Under the pieces are notes generated by a model. The model had not been told where the DNA came from. It ran no database searches and saw only the letters and a list, made by a program, of their open reading frames with translations. The translations under genes were made by a program, and so were the position numbers. Below, piece by piece: positions 27,895 through 37,753 of a stretch of 64,000 nucleotides of DNA. This DNA comes from an uncultured Clostridium sp. (GTDB lineage: Bacteria > Bacillota > Clostridia > TANB77 > CAG-508). Where the stretch lies: NCBI GenBank assembly GCA_900554175.1, contig USGK01000004.1, positions 12,289 through 76,288 on the forward strand. The letters run 5' to 3'. Each line of letters opens with the position of its first letter. Positions within the stretch are counted from its first letter, which is position 1.

Positions 27895-29556
27895 ATGTTT
27901 AAAATAAATCCATTTCCTTATGACCCTAAAGAAGAATATGGTTTTTCAATAATTCCTAATAGCAATACAAAATCTTTAAAACCTTTAGAAAATAAAAATA
28001 TTTCTAATGAACTATCTTCTAATTTAGAATACATTGAATATGTGTATAACACTTCAATAAATAGTGATATAGTTGTACGAAATTTTATGCTAAATTCAAG
28101 AAATAAAGAATATAAAGCTTTTATAATATATATAGATGGTCTTGTTAATACTGAATTAATAAATCATTACATTCTCAACCCTTTAATGCTTAAAAATCAA
28201 AATAATACATTTGATCAGCCGGTCACTATAGAAACTTCTTTACCAAATAATCCTGATTCACTTTCTATAAAAAAAGTGAAAAAATTCAATTTAGAGGACT
28301 ATATTTATAAAACTTTGATTCCACAAAACAGCATTTCAAAATCCGAGGATTTTTCAGAAATCTTTGATGGGATAAATTCCGGAAATTGTGCACTTTTTGT
28401 TGACACTGTTTCTTCCGCATTTGACATTGATGTAAAAGGATTAAAACAAAGAAATGTAAGCACCCCAATTAATGAAAATGTAATAAAAGGTCCTCAAGAA
28501 TCTTTTGTAGAAAGTATTAGAAACAACACCGCACTTATAAGACGAATTGTAAATAGTGAAAAACTAGTTATTGAAAACATCTCTGTAGGAAGAATTACAA
28601 AAACTAAATGTGCTGTTTGTTATTTAAAAGATTTGGCCAATTCTGATCTTGTTGCTGAAGCAAAATTTAGATTAAATAACCTAAAAATAGATAGTCTTTT
28701 TTCTTCCGGCCAATTGGAACAGTTGATAGAAGAAAATGATAAAATGGCTATTCCCCAAATTCTCTCTACTGAAAGACCTGATAAGTGTGCAAAGCATTTG
28801 TTCCAAGGACGAGTTGTCATTTTAGTAAATGGAAATCCCTATGCATTAATTCTTCCTGCTATATTAATAGATTTTTTATCATCACCAGAGGATTCTAATT
28901 TAAAAGTAACTTTTGCAAATTTCTTGAAATCAATAAGATTACTTGCCATGTTTCTTACATTACTTTTGCCAGGTTTATATATATCTGTAACAAACTTTCA
29001 TCAAGAAATACTTCCAACTGAATTACTTTTTTCAATTTTAGCAAGTAGACAAAGCGTACCATTTCCAATCATATTCGAACTTTTATTAATGGAAATTTCA
29101 TTTGAAATTATTCGTGAATCTGGACTACGAATTCCTGCTCCAATAGGTCCAACTCTTGGTATTATAGGTGCTCTGATTTTAGGTGAAGCTGCTGTAAATG
29201 CTGATATAGTAAGTCCCTTTTTAATAATTGTTGTAGCAATTACTGGCTTAAGTTCATTTGCAATACCTGACTTTTCATTTGGTTTTCATTTACGTGTATA
29301 TAGATTCGTTTTCATATTTCTTGGATACATTGCAGGTTTTTCAGGAATTGCTTTAGGACTTTTTGTATATTTAAGTCTACTTTGTAGTATGAAATCCTTT
29401 GGAGTAGATTTTACTTCACCGATTACACCTAATATTTCAAATGATTCTGAAGGATATTTTATGCACTATGCATGGAAAAGAGAAAAAAGAGCCAACTATC
29501 TTTCTCCCAAAGCAACAATTGCCCAAAATAAAATTAGTAGAAAATGGAAATTTTAA
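27895..29556 (+). CDS. gerAA: Spore germination receptor GerA subunit
   Basis: This 553-residue protein matches the A subunit of GerA-type nutrient receptors. It has a soluble N-terminal region, then a GPQESFVESIRNNTALIRRIV segment (residues 202-222), and ends in membrane helices around 345-510 with IRESGLRIPAPIGPTLGIIGALILGEAAVNA as the family core. These receptors sit in the spore inner membrane and trigger germination when they bind a nutrient. It is the first gene of the four-gene unit 27895-32278, with AAGGAG eight bases before the ATG, and no sigma-G consensus was worked out upstream. Confidence 0.94.
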   Translation: MFKINPFPYDPKEEYGFSIIPNSNTKSLKPLENKNISNELSSNLEYIEYVYNTSINSDIVVRNFMLNSRNKEYKAFIIYIDGLVNTELINHYILNPLMLKNQNNTFDQPVTIETSLPNNPDSLSIKKVKKFNLEDYIYKTLIPQNSISKSEDFSEIFDGINSGNCALFVDTVSSAFDIDVKGLKQRNVSTPINENVIKGPQESFVESIRNNTALIRRIVNSEKLVIENISVGRITKTKCAVCYLKDLANSDLVAEAKFRLNNLKIDSLFSSGQLEQLIEENDKMAIPQILSTERPDKCAKHLFQGRVVILVNGNPYALILPAILIDFLSSPEDSNLKVTFANFLKSIRLLAMFLTLLLPGLYISVTNFHQEILPTELLFSILASRQSVPFPIIFELLLMEISFEIIRESGLRIPAPIGPTLGIIGALILGEAAVNADIVSPFLIIVVAITGLSSFAIPDFSFGFHLRVYRFVFIFLGYIAGFSGIALGLFVYLSLLCSMKSFGVDFTSPITPNISNDSEGYFMHYAWKREKRANYLSPKATIAQNKISRKWKF

Positions 29557-29603
29557 AGAAAGGAGTTATATGTTAGTTTAAAAAACTAACATATTAAGAA
29601 AAA

Positions 29604-30698
29604 ATGTTAGATAAAAAAATAGCTAATAAAGAAGCTGTTGCTGTAATTTTAACTATAGTTATTAATTTTATTATTTTGAATTCGAATAAACTAATTATAA
29701 GAGATTGTAAATCATCTGCAATTTTAAATTGTGTATTTATTAGTATTATAGCTATTATATTAGTACTTATAATATGTAAACTTTTTAAAAATTTTCCAGG
29801 TCAAAGTCTATTAGATATTTCAAACTATATAGGCGGTCCATTTTTAAAGTTTATCATTGGAATTATATATACTGTTTATTTTATACTAATTAGTTCAATT
29901 CTACTAAGAAGATTGTGTAACTCTCTTCAAACGATTTTCTTTCCATTAACTGATATTATATTTATATTTCTTTTATTTATAATTTCAGCTGCTCTTGTAT
30001 CTCAGTTAGGTAAATCTGGTGCATTTAAAGCTAATCTTATAATATCACCACTAATTTATTTAGTTTTAATATTAGTTTTTATAGGAAACACTAAAAATTT
30101 TAACTTTAATAATATATATCCAATTTTGGGACAAAATATAGATGCTACTTTTTTCAAAGGATTTTCTAATTTATTTGCTTTTATTGGACTTGGATATCTA
30201 TATTTTATTCCATCATACTTATCTGATCCAAATAAATTTAAAAATATTGCACTATATTCTTGTATAATTTCGGGATTATTTTTAATTTTAATTGTATCAA
30301 CTGTACTCTTTATGTTTAACAATACTTTAAGTAATAGTGAACTTTTCCCTTTGTACCTAGCTGTAAGGTATATTGAATTTGGAACTTTCTTCCAAAGATT
30401 AGATTCATTCTTTCTATTTATAGTATCTTTAGCTTTCATAAGTTACTTAAGTATAAGTACTATAATTTGTACAAATATATTAAAAAAAATAAGCAATACC
30501 ACTAATAATGAACCTGTTATTTACCCTTATCTATTATGCATCTTTTCAACATCTATACTTATAAAAAATAATCCCACCTTGGAATTTTTTGAAAATGATA
30601 TATTTAAAATATTATTTTTCTCAATAACACTTGCTTTGAGTTTTATTATTTTAATTCTAGCAAATATTAAAAAGAAACAAGTAGGAGGTAACAATTGA
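29604..30698 (+). CDS. gerAB: Spore germination receptor GerB subunit
   Basis: This 364-residue membrane protein has about ten transmembrane helices and belongs to the amino acid permease-like GerB group, which forms the ligand-binding part of the germinant receptor. KEAVAVILTIVINFIILNS opens the first helix, and the segment FQRLDSFFLFIVSLAFISY with the LF-PLY upstream is typical. ATG 29604 has a weak AAGAAAAA upstream. It ends inside the start of gerAC (four-base overlap), so the two are coupled. The gene lies 47 bases after gerAA, in the same order as known receptor operons. Confidence 0.92.
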   Translation: MLDKKIANKEAVAVILTIVINFIILNSNKLIIRDCKSSAILNCVFISIIAIILVLIICKLFKNFPGQSLLDISNYIGGPFLKFIIGIIYTVYFILISSILLRRLCNSLQTIFFPLTDIIFIFLLFIISAALVSQLGKSGAFKANLIISPLIYLVLILVFIGNTKNFNFNNIYPILGQNIDATFFKGFSNLFAFIGLGYLYFIPSYLSDPNKFKNIALYSCIISGLFLILIVSTVLFMFNNTLSNSELFPLYLAVRYIEFGTFFQRLDSFFLFIVSLAFISYLSISTIICTNILKKISNTTNNEPVIYPYLLCIFSTSILIKNNPTLEFFENDIFKILFFSITLALSFIILILANIKKKQVGGNN

Positions 30699-32077
30699 AA
30701 AAATTAATTTTTAAATGGATAATAATTATTATTACATTTTTTATATTTTTATATGCTTTTTCACTTACCTACTCTGTATATAATATTGATAACCTTAACT
30801 ACGTAGTAGCTTTAATTTTAGATAAAGCTGATGATCCACAAATGATTCAAGTTACTTTCGAGTTCCTTGATATATCATCTTTTTCGGAAGATTCTTCAAC
30901 AACAGAGGCTTCTACTATATTAGATACAATTACTGCTACATCTATTGACAGTGCTATAAATATTATGAATTCTTATTCAGGTAAGGGAATAAATTTATCA
31001 ACCTGTAAAGTAGTACTCTTTTCTAAAGAATTAGCAGAAAAAGGGATATATGAAGAAGTTTCTGATTTGATTAATAGTACTCAAATCAGACCTAATGTAA
31101 ATGTAATAGTTACTACTGAAAGTGCCAAATACTATATTGACAATTCAACTTCCCCTCTAGAAAAAATACTAACTAAATATTATGACGTTTTCACTAATTC
31201 AAGTAAATACATTGGTTATACATCAAATATAACTATAGGGCAATTCTATGAAAATTTTAAAAATTCTAATATTGGAAATATCGCTATTTTAGGCGGTACA
31301 AATAAAAGTTCTATTGAAAATAAGAAGAAATCCACATCTGACAGTCAAAACGATAAATCTTCAGAGTCTACGCAAAGTTCTGAAAATCCTATTGATACTA
31401 ATAAAGATCAAACTGAAGATACATCACAAAATTCAGATCAAAACACTGAGCAAAATTCATCCCCAAATTCCGAATCAAATTCCTCTGCTCAAGTACTTCC
31501 TGAAAATATGACACCAGGAAATTCTGGTATAACTGGTCAAAGAGGTACTGAGAATATGGGGTTAGCAGTTTTTAGTGATTATAAATGTATAGGAAATCTA
31601 ACTGCTGGTGAGACACTTGCACGTTCTATTATTACAAATGAAACTAGTCACTTTCTTATCTCTGTACCTGATCCATTTGAAAGTGATAAGAGAATATCCA
31701 TGAATATGTCTAAAAATTCTGACTGTAAAGTAAATATAGATATTTTGGATGATCATCCTGTAATTAACATAACAATATCTTTAGAATCAAAAATTAATAG
31801 CATCATTGATGGTGTAAATTATGCCGATAATGAAACTCTCCTAAAGCTTGAACAAGCTTCAGAAGAATATCTAAAAAATCATATGCTAGATTATCTATAT
31901 AAGACTTCAAAAGATTTTAAAGTTGATATTACAGGTTTTTATCATATAGCTAAAAAACACTTTTCTACAATAGATGATATGAACAATTATAACTGGCGTG
32001 ATAAATACCCAAATAGTGAGTTTAATTTGACAATAAATTCTAACTTAGTTTCAAGCCTTTTAGTACAAAACAATTAA
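30695..32077 (+). CDS. gerAC: Spore germination receptor GerC subunit, no lipobox
   Basis: TTG 30695 follows AGGAGGT by five bases and overlaps the gerAB stop. The 460-residue protein has an N-terminal hydrophobic helix and the VVALILDKADD segment of the GerC fold. A low-complexity Ser/Asn/Gln/Glu linker lies at about residues 205-270, and the C-terminal domain from about 285 holds TAGETLARSIIT and the KHFSTIDDMNNYNW end region. The lipoprotein signal of most GerC proteins is missing, because no Cys follows the N-terminal helix. It may therefore be anchored by the uncleaved helix instead. Confidence 0.9.
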   Translation: MKKLIFKWIIIIITFFIFLYAFSLTYSVYNIDNLNYVVALILDKADDPQMIQVTFEFLDISSFSEDSSTTEASTILDTITATSIDSAINIMNSYSGKGINLSTCKVVLFSKELAEKGIYEEVSDLINSTQIRPNVNVIVTTESAKYYIDNSTSPLEKILTKYYDVFTNSSKYIGYTSNITIGQFYENFKNSNIGNIAILGGTNKSSIENKKKSTSDSQNDKSSESTQSSENPIDTNKDQTEDTSQNSDQNTEQNSSPNSESNSSAQVLPENMTPGNSGITGQRGTENMGLAVFSDYKCIGNLTAGETLARSIITNETSHFLISVPDPFESDKRISMNMSKNSDCKVNIDILDDHPVINITISLESKINSIIDGVNYADNETLLKLEQASEEYLKNHMLDYLYKTSKDFKVDITGFYHIAKKHFSTIDDMNNYNWRDKYPNSEFNLTINSNLVSSLLVQNN

Positions 32078-32098
32078 AAATGGAGGAATATTTTAATT

Positions 32099-32278
32099 AT
32101 GAATACTTTTTTTATAAAATTCTTTTTTAGTTTATCTACCCTTTTAATTTTGGGACATGTCTTATCTTATTCAGGTTATGAAATAAAAAAACATTGTAAT
32201 ATCTTTGGAGGTATATTTGTTGCTCTTTTTGGACTAGGTTGTATAATTTATAGTAATATTGTTTTTTGGATGTATTAA
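32099..32278 (+). CDS. Small two-helix membrane protein after GerC
   Basis: ATG 32099 lies five bases after TGGAGGAATA and opens a 59-residue protein with two hydrophobic segments (about residues 5-23 and 37-57). It begins 21 bases after gerAC and is followed at once by a strong terminator, so it is the fourth gene of the receptor operon. In Bacillus and Clostridium, some GerA-type operons carry a small two-helix D subunit that tunes germination. Size, topology and position match that type. No sequence identity can be claimed from here. Confidence 0.7.
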   Translation: MNTFFIKFFFSLSTLLILGHVLSYSGYEIKKHCNIFGGIFVALFGLGCIIYSNIVFWMY

Positions 32279-32279
32279 A

Positions 32280-32332
32280 ATCCTTTTCATGTTTAATAAT
32301 TAATTTTATTAAACATGAAAAGGATTTTTTTT
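32280..32332 (+). terminator. Strong terminator closing the germination operon
   Basis: A 20-bp stem, ATCCTTTTCATGTTTAATAA and its near-perfect complement, is followed by TTTTTTT. Confidence 0.9.
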
Positions 32333-32336
32333 AGAC

Positions 32337-33092
32337 TTAAATCACACTATTATAAATTTTATTCCCATGTGCATCAGTTGCTTGAACATATACAGTATTT
32401 GCTGTATTATCTAAAGTAATACTTGTAAATTCAGCATTCTTTAAATTTAACTTTGCACTTTCTAAATCAGTTCCTTGTCCTATTTTTTTATTATAAATTA
32501 AAATATCATCTGGAAATTTTATATTAACTATTTCTCCCACTTTTTCTATTGAAATCTCTCCGTTTATCACTTTTATTGGAGATTCATTTTTAAATATTTT
32601 TTCTTCATTTGAATAATCATCCACAATTTTTATCCATAAATAATAATTATTTTCTGTCGCATCATCTAAATTTACTGTATACTCTGTATATATAGATGAT
32701 AAATATTTCCATGAATTTGGTGTGGTCTCTATATTATCGCTCCATGCATAGCTTATACTTTTTATACCATATTGAGTTCCATTTTCCAAATTAAACCTTT
32801 GCGATATTTGCACATTAGAACTTCCAGTTGGAATAAAATAGCCTTCTTGAGATTCAAATTCTATACTTATATTGCTTGTTTTTACATTTGATGCTTCAAT
32901 TTTATATAGATTATCTTTATTATTTAAATCTACTTCATATCCTTTTTTTATTTGTATATATTGTTCATCCATAGTTACTTCTTTATTCTTTATATATGAG
33001 AATACTCCAACTATCGAAACAAGAAAAACCATACATGAAGCCAAAATAAATAATGTTATTGATCCTCTTTCATCTCTAAATTTCTTTATCAT
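32337..33092 (-). CDS. Secreted or surface protein with prepilin-like N-terminus
   Basis: This 251-residue protein starts KFRDERGSITLFILASCMVFLVSIVGVFSY, where RGSITLF recalls the start of TadE/prepilin-like helices seen in many Clostridia. The rest is beta-rich, Ser/Thr/Asn-rich and looks extracellular, with two short repeats of the Ig-like kind (for example YSNEEKIFKNESPIKVINGEISI). No enzymatic residue set is seen. It has its own AGGAGGAT ribosome-binding site before ATG 33092. The function is unknown. Confidence 0.6.
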   Translation of the reverse strand: MIKKFRDERGSITLFILASCMVFLVSIVGVFSYIKNKEVTMDEQYIQIKKGYEVDLNNKDNLYKIEASNVKTSNISIEFESQEGYFIPTGSSNVQISQRFNLENGTQYGIKSISYAWSDNIETTPNSWKYLSSIYTEYTVNLDDATENNYYLWIKIVDDYSNEEKIFKNESPIKVINGEISIEKVGEIVNIKFPDDILIYNKKIGQGTDLESAKLNLKNAEFTSITLDNTANTVYVQATDAHGNKIYNSVI

Positions 33093-33229
33093 TATTCATC
33101 CTCCATTTGTCATATTAGACAAAAATTAACTGCTGTATGAAATCACAGATTTCACGCCAGCAGTTATAATTGACTCTGTCAATAAAAATTGCAAAATATT
33201 TCTTATATTATTATATAAATTTCTAATTA

Positions 33230-33526
33230 TTATACTCTAATTCTTTTTTTTATAACTTGTTCTGCTGGCGGAATTAAAGGACTATATGTATTACCATTAA
33301 AGACCTCTACCTCAACCGTTCTCGTTAATATGTCGGTGTAACTATATGTTGCATTTCTTGATCCCTCATCATATTTTACTGTAAAAATATTTGAATAGGC
33401 TTTTTCTATTGTAGCTTCTTTTTCAAATGACTTATTTCTTCCTAGTGAACCTTTTACTATTATCTTTTGACCAACTTTGTCTAAAATATCTGTTTTTAAA
33501 TTCATAATATCTGCAGAGCAAATCAT
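33230..33526 (-). CDS. veg: Veg family protein
   Basis: This 98-residue protein shows the Veg pattern: KTDILDKVGQKIIVKGSLGRNKSFEKEATIEKAYSNIFTVKY in the middle (residues 10-50) and SYTDILTRTVEVEVF near 61. In Bacillus subtilis Veg affects biofilm matrix gene expression and spore outgrowth. The start at 33526 follows GAAGGTGA by seven bases. It is next to yabG and spoIIID, as in many Clostridia, which supports the identification. Confidence 0.9.
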   Translation of the reverse strand: MICSADIMNLKTDILDKVGQKIIVKGSLGRNKSFEKEATIEKAYSNIFTVKYDEGSRNATYSYTDILTRTVEVEVFNGNTYSPLIPPAEQVIKKRIRV

Positions 33527-33715
33527 TTAATCACCTTCTATACTTTTATTGATTGCATTATATCATCTAGGTAATTAAATGTCAAAACATATCATAAGTA
33601 CACTTTTTGTGTAAACTTTAGTCGTATCAAGGAAAAAAGCCACTTTTTTTTGCTTTTTTACATTTTTATTACTTTTTTATTACAAAAATATTACAAAAAA
33701 AATCCAGAGATAATC

Positions 33716-34582
33716 TCAAAAGAAATTATCTCTAATTAATATACTCTTTTTCATACCACTAGAACCAATTCCACCTACACCACGTTTTCCATCTCTTAAT
33801 TCTTGCTCAATATCATCAATTGTTATATATTTTGTTTCTTCTGATGTCGCTATTTTTTTCGCAACTATTATTGGATCTAACATATCTATTAAAATTCTTG
33901 CAGGAGATGAAGCAAAATTAGCTCCTGCCATTATTAGAGCCTCAAAGTAACTTTGACATGCTCCTGCAAAAATTGCTATATTAGCCCCAAAATCTCTTTC
34001 ATATCTTCTTGCCTCTTGAACCGTTTGAACAAAATATCTTGAGTTTCTATAATTATATATATCATCATAATTTCGATCTTTTTTTACTAAACCATCATGC
34101 CCAGTAATAACTAAAATATCTGGTTTATAATAAGCAAGCATTCTGTATACTTGTCTAGGCTGCATATATTCTGGAATATTTTTAACAACTGCTGTTAATC
34201 CCATTTTTTGATAGTATTTCTGTGATTTTTGTCCATACTTTTTGTCTCCATCTAGGTGTAAAATTCTTCCCGTAATATAGTTGTAAAATAATCTTTTGTT
34301 AATTTCATTTTCTTCTTTACGCTTAATATCTATATCTTTTTGGTTAACTTTAATTCTTCTATCCAACTTTTCTTCAACAACTCTTATCTTCTCTTTAACT
34401 ACTTCTTTTTTTAATAACTCTAAATCAGAAATGTCACTATCAGCTTCTATTCTTTCAGTTATTCCCTTTAAAAGTACAATTTTTTTTCCTTGTTTTGTTT
34501 TTATAATTCTTTTAACCTCAAAAATTATATCTTTTTCATATGATATCCTACCAACTATATCCCCTTTTTTTATTTTATCCAT
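33716..34582 (-). CDS. yabG: Sporulation-specific protease YabG
   Basis: This protein of 288 residues has the YabG hallmarks: KKGDIVGRISYEKDIIFEVKRI at the start, LHLDGDKKYGQKSQKYYQKMG near 125, and the active-site region DILVITGHDG then FAGACQSYFEALIMAGANFASSP near 235. YabG processes spore coat proteins. I choose ATG 34582; upstream in-frame ATGs exist but the AAAGGA lies about 12 bases before this one. It lies between veg and spoIIID, all on the minus strand. It is expected to be made in the mother cell under sigma-K. Confidence 0.92.
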   Translation of the reverse strand: MDKIKKGDIVGRISYEKDIIFEVKRIIKTKQGKKIVLLKGITERIEADSDISDLELLKKEVVKEKIRVVEEKLDRRIKVNQKDIDIKRKEENEINKRLFYNYITGRILHLDGDKKYGQKSQKYYQKMGLTAVVKNIPEYMQPRQVYRMLAYYKPDILVITGHDGLVKKDRNYDDIYNYRNSRYFVQTVQEARRYERDFGANIAIFAGACQSYFEALIMAGANFASSPARILIDMLDPIIVAKKIATSEETKYITIDDIEQELRDGKRGVGGIGSSGMKKSILIRDNFF

Positions 34583-34678
34583 ATTTAATTTCATTCCTTT
34601 CATAAGGTAATAACTAGTCACCTCATAATGATAGGATACTATATATTATGATATATTTATAGATATTGTGCTTTTAAT

Positions 34679-34933
34679 TTACTTTTTATGCATATATTTT
34701 AGTTTAGTCGCCATCCCTCCTCTTAGATGCCTTTCAGCTTTATTTTCATCTAAAATTTTTCTAACATCTTTAGCTAAACTTGGATTTATTTTATTTAACC
34801 TGTCTGATACATCTTTGTGTACTGTTGATTTTGAGATGCCAAACTTTTTAGCTGTCCCCCTTACGGTATCTTTTGTTTCAATTATATAATGTGCTAAATT
34901 TACTGCACGTTCTTCTATTGATATTCCTTTCAT
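34679..34933 (-). CDS. spoIIID: Sporulation transcription regulator SpoIIID
   Basis: This 84-residue protein has the SpoIIID helix-turn-helix, with ETKDTVRGTAKKFGISKSTVHKDVSDRL at about residues 19-46 and the end RHLRGGMATKLKYMHKK. SpoIIID is a mother-cell regulator acting between sigma-E and sigma-K. The start is ATG 34933 because GGGGGC lies immediately upstream of it, while an in-frame ATG 13 codons earlier has no ribosome-binding site. The gene is in its usual place near yabG. Confidence 0.95.
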   Translation of the reverse strand: MKGISIEERAVNLAHYIIETKDTVRGTAKKFGISKSTVHKDVSDRLNKINPSLAKDVRKILDENKAERHLRGGMATKLKYMHKK

Positions 34934-35133
34934 ATATTGCCCCCGTAAATACTTTTGTTTAATATTATTCATTAAAGGGGTGTATTATGATTGTACTTTA
35001 TCAATTATATTTTTTATATCATATCAATTTTTTTATAATTTACCCAACATTTTATTACTCACTTTTAACAATAAACACCTAAAAAATTCTAACAAATAAA
35101 AATTTGAAGAAAATTTTAAGTGTTTTATTATTT

Positions 35134-36804
35134 TTAATATTCCATTATTTCATAAATAACAAAATTCTTATCAGAATAAAGCAAATTATACTTTTCAGAA
35201 TCAGCTTTTTTTATTAACATATTTATTTTAGAATTTTTGTATACTATTATATGTGTAATTTCATATTTTTTGAATATATCACCATAATATGTACCTATTC
35301 CAGATGCGCTGATAAAGTCAGAAAATACATTGCATCCATTATTAAATTCTGGAGAATATAAATCTGCTCTTGAATCTATAAAAACTGGAATTCCTTTATA
35401 AAGTAAATAACTTCCATAATTGTACTCATTAAATAATCTTATGTTATTTACATCTAAATTTTCTAATATCCATTCACTTGCATCAACTGGATATGTACTT
35501 GAACTAACATATTCATCATCTATCTTAGGTCTATAAAAATGATAACTTAATGCCACTCCAGCAATTGTCAAAATAATAAGTGTATATATATTTACTATCT
35601 TAATTGCTTCTTTAACTTTACAGATCCCATATATTTCTAATAATTCTATTAACATTTTATTTAAAATAACTGAGCCTATTAAGACAAACATAGAAGATTG
35701 TCTTCTAGAAACAAACATTAAATATACAAGTCCTCCAAGCATAAATAAATCACATAACTTTATTTTAGATTTTGTAAATGTCATTGTTCCTAAAATAATT
35801 ATCAAAGTACACATAATAGGATTGTTTTCTGCTAAAGTTAGTGGCAAATGTTCATTTATATTTTGTGTAGTAGTTCCCTGCATTAATTTATATAAATGCG
35901 TATATGGATTATCTCCTGTTGGTGTAATTAATCCCATCAATGCACATATAACCATTATCAAAATTAACCACTTTACATTAGGATTTCTTTCCATTCTAAT
36001 TTTATATGGATTTTCTAAGTTTTCTTTTCTTGCTTCTTTAATTCTATCTACTTTTTTAGTCTTCTTTTCAAGTTCTAGCTCATATTTCTTTATTTTCTCA
36101 TGAGCTTTTTCCTTTTTAGATTTATTTAAAAATTTAATTATCCTCTTTAATATAAAAATCTCTAACTTCTTATACAAAATAAAATCACACAATACAGAAA
36201 TTATATATTCTCCAATATAAGGTAAAAAAAGTATAAATAAAAATGGCCATACTGCAACATGCAAATTTGCAATTAATAATGATATTGCTATTAATCCTAC
36301 ACCATATCTAATTTTTTTTGTATTTAAAAATCTTTCGATTAGATATATCGCCCATATAAATAATATAAATGTTACTAACTGTGCTCTAGCCGCAACATAT
36401 CCCCTTAATAAATACATAGCTCCAATTGTAATAAAAAAAGATAGTACTTTATTATTTGCTAGTTTATTATTTACCTTATATATTGAAAGCCCCAAGATTA
36501 TAGATAATATACACGTTGACAAATATACTGCATCCCAACCACCTAGATTATACACTAAATATAATCCATAATCATAAAGCCAATGTGGGTATGTATATTC
36601 TAAATTCTCATGCCATGAAAAATGATCTTTCATGTCAACACCATTTTGAGCTATACTTTCACCTATCTTTACAGTATAATAAGTATCATTTTGCAATGTT
36701 TTAGGTGATATACTTATTGAAAATAGAATAATTAAAATAACAGCAATAATTTCAAATTGTAAACTCTTGTTTTCTCTAAATTTTTTAAATAGTTCTTTTA
36801 CCAT
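35134..36804 (-). CDS. GT-C-like polytopic membrane protein
   Basis: This 556-residue protein has about twelve membrane helices. Near the N-terminus DTYYTVKIGESIAQNGVD and EYTYPHWLYDYGLYL resemble the first extracellular loop of GT-C glycosyltransferases. A Lys-rich, coiled-coil-like cytoplasmic loop of roughly 60 residues (about 210-280) is unusual. After the last helix (near 430) a beta-alpha soluble tail reads VFIDSRADLYSPEF. The family probably moves sugars from lipid carriers, but no catalytic pair can be named with confidence. It lies between spoIIID and the dUTPase gene. Confidence 0.7.
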   Translation of the reverse strand: MVKELFKKFRENKSLQFEIIAVILIILFSISISPKTLQNDTYYTVKIGESIAQNGVDMKDHFSWHENLEYTYPHWLYDYGLYLVYNLGGWDAVYLSTCILSIILGLSIYKVNNKLANNKVLSFFITIGAMYLLRGYVAARAQLVTFILFIWAIYLIERFLNTKKIRYGVGLIAISLLIANLHVAVWPFLFILFLPYIGEYIISVLCDFILYKKLEIFILKRIIKFLNKSKKEKAHEKIKKYELELEKKTKKVDRIKEARKENLENPYKIRMERNPNVKWLILIMVICALMGLITPTGDNPYTHLYKLMQGTTTQNINEHLPLTLAENNPIMCTLIIILGTMTFTKSKIKLCDLFMLGGLVYLMFVSRRQSSMFVLIGSVILNKMLIELLEIYGICKVKEAIKIVNIYTLIILTIAGVALSYHFYRPKIDDEYVSSSTYPVDASEWILENLDVNNIRLFNEYNYGSYLLYKGIPVFIDSRADLYSPEFNNGCNVFSDFISASGIGTYYGDIFKKYEITHIIVYKNSKINMLIKKADSEKYNLLYSDKNFVIYEIMEY

Positions 36805-36828
36805 TTTATTTATCCTTTCATTTTAATG

Positions 36829-37290
36829 TTATTTATTTGTTGACCCAAATCCACCAGTTCTTACCCCTGTTGCATTATCATCATCAGATATTAAAAATGG
36901 CATAAATATAGCTTGTCCTATTACATCACCTTTTTTTATTTTAACATCTTCATCTTTAACATTAAAAAATGCAAACATTATATGACCATCATTATCTTCA
37001 TTTCCATAATAGTCTTTATCTATTATTCCAACACTATTTGCTAATATTAAACCTTTTTTACCTGGATTTGAGCTTCTATTTGCAAGCATTAAATATTCAT
37101 TGTCTTGCATATAAGCTTTTATTCCTGTTTTTACAAGAGTTGGCTTTTGCCCTGCCACAAATTTTGGTATAACAGTATCTTCTGCTGCTTCTATATCATA
37201 TCCAGCAGAAAACTTTGTTTTTCTCTCTGGTAAATTTATTTCCTTTCCTTCAAATCCTTTTGCTACTTCAAAACCTCTTATTTTTTCCAT
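36829..37290 (-). CDS. dut: dUTP diphosphatase
   Basis: This 153-residue protein is a trimeric-type dUTPase, which hydrolyses dUTP to dUMP. KFSAGYDIEAAED is motif 1, NRSSNPGKKGL motif 2, NSVGIIDKDYYGN motif 3, and RTGGFGST the C-terminal motif 5. Start ATG 37290 has AAAGGA about ten bases upstream and matches the expected N-terminus. Insertions in the middle are mildly longer than usual. It lies 20-30 bases downstream of nothing else on the strand, ahead of the GT-C-like gene. Confidence 0.93.
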   Translation of the reverse strand: MEKIRGFEVAKGFEGKEINLPERKTKFSAGYDIEAAEDTVIPKFVAGQKPTLVKTGIKAYMQDNEYLMLANRSSNPGKKGLILANSVGIIDKDYYGNEDNDGHIMFAFFNVKDEDVKIKKGDVIGQAIFMPFLISDDDNATGVRTGGFGSTNK

Positions 37291-37430
37291 TTTTAATACA
37301 TTCCTTTCCAACTTTTTTTTACTTATTATTAATATATCATTTATCAGAAAAAGTCAAGAGCAATGGGAACCTTTTGTCTCCGACATAAATACAATATATT
37401 AGACAAAAATATTTTAATTCGGAGGACATT

Positions 37431-37661
37431 ATGCAAATATCAACATTAGATAAATTACCACTAAATAAAGAGGCTATAGTTTTAAAATTAACAACTCCTA
37501 ATCCACTCAGAAGACGACTTTTAGATTTAGGATTAGTTCAAAACACATCAATTAAATCATTATATGTAAGTCCATCAGGCGATCCCAAAGCCTTTGAATT
37601 TAGAGGTACACTAATAGCAATAAGAAATGAGGATGCTAAAACCATTCAGATTAAATTTTAG
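37431..37661 (+). CDS. feoA: Ferrous iron transport accessory protein FeoA
   Basis: This 76-residue protein is an SH3-like FeoA: LDKLPLNKEAIVLKL, then LRRRLLDLGLVQNTSIKSLYVSPSGDPKAFEFRGTLIAIRNEDAKTIQIKF. FeoA is a cytosolic partner of the FeoB transporter. ATG 37431 has CGGAGGACA upstream. It precedes feoB by about 90 bases on the same strand, so they form the usual feoAB unit. Confidence 0.94.
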   Translation: MQISTLDKLPLNKEAIVLKLTTPNPLRRRLLDLGLVQNTSIKSLYVSPSGDPKAFEFRGTLIAIRNEDAKTIQIKF

Positions 37662-37753
37662 CAAATTTATGTTTATAATAACTTGTATTTTAATTTTTTT
37701 ATATAAATTAATATATTAACAAACGTTCATTTACAAAGATAGGCGGTGATAAA

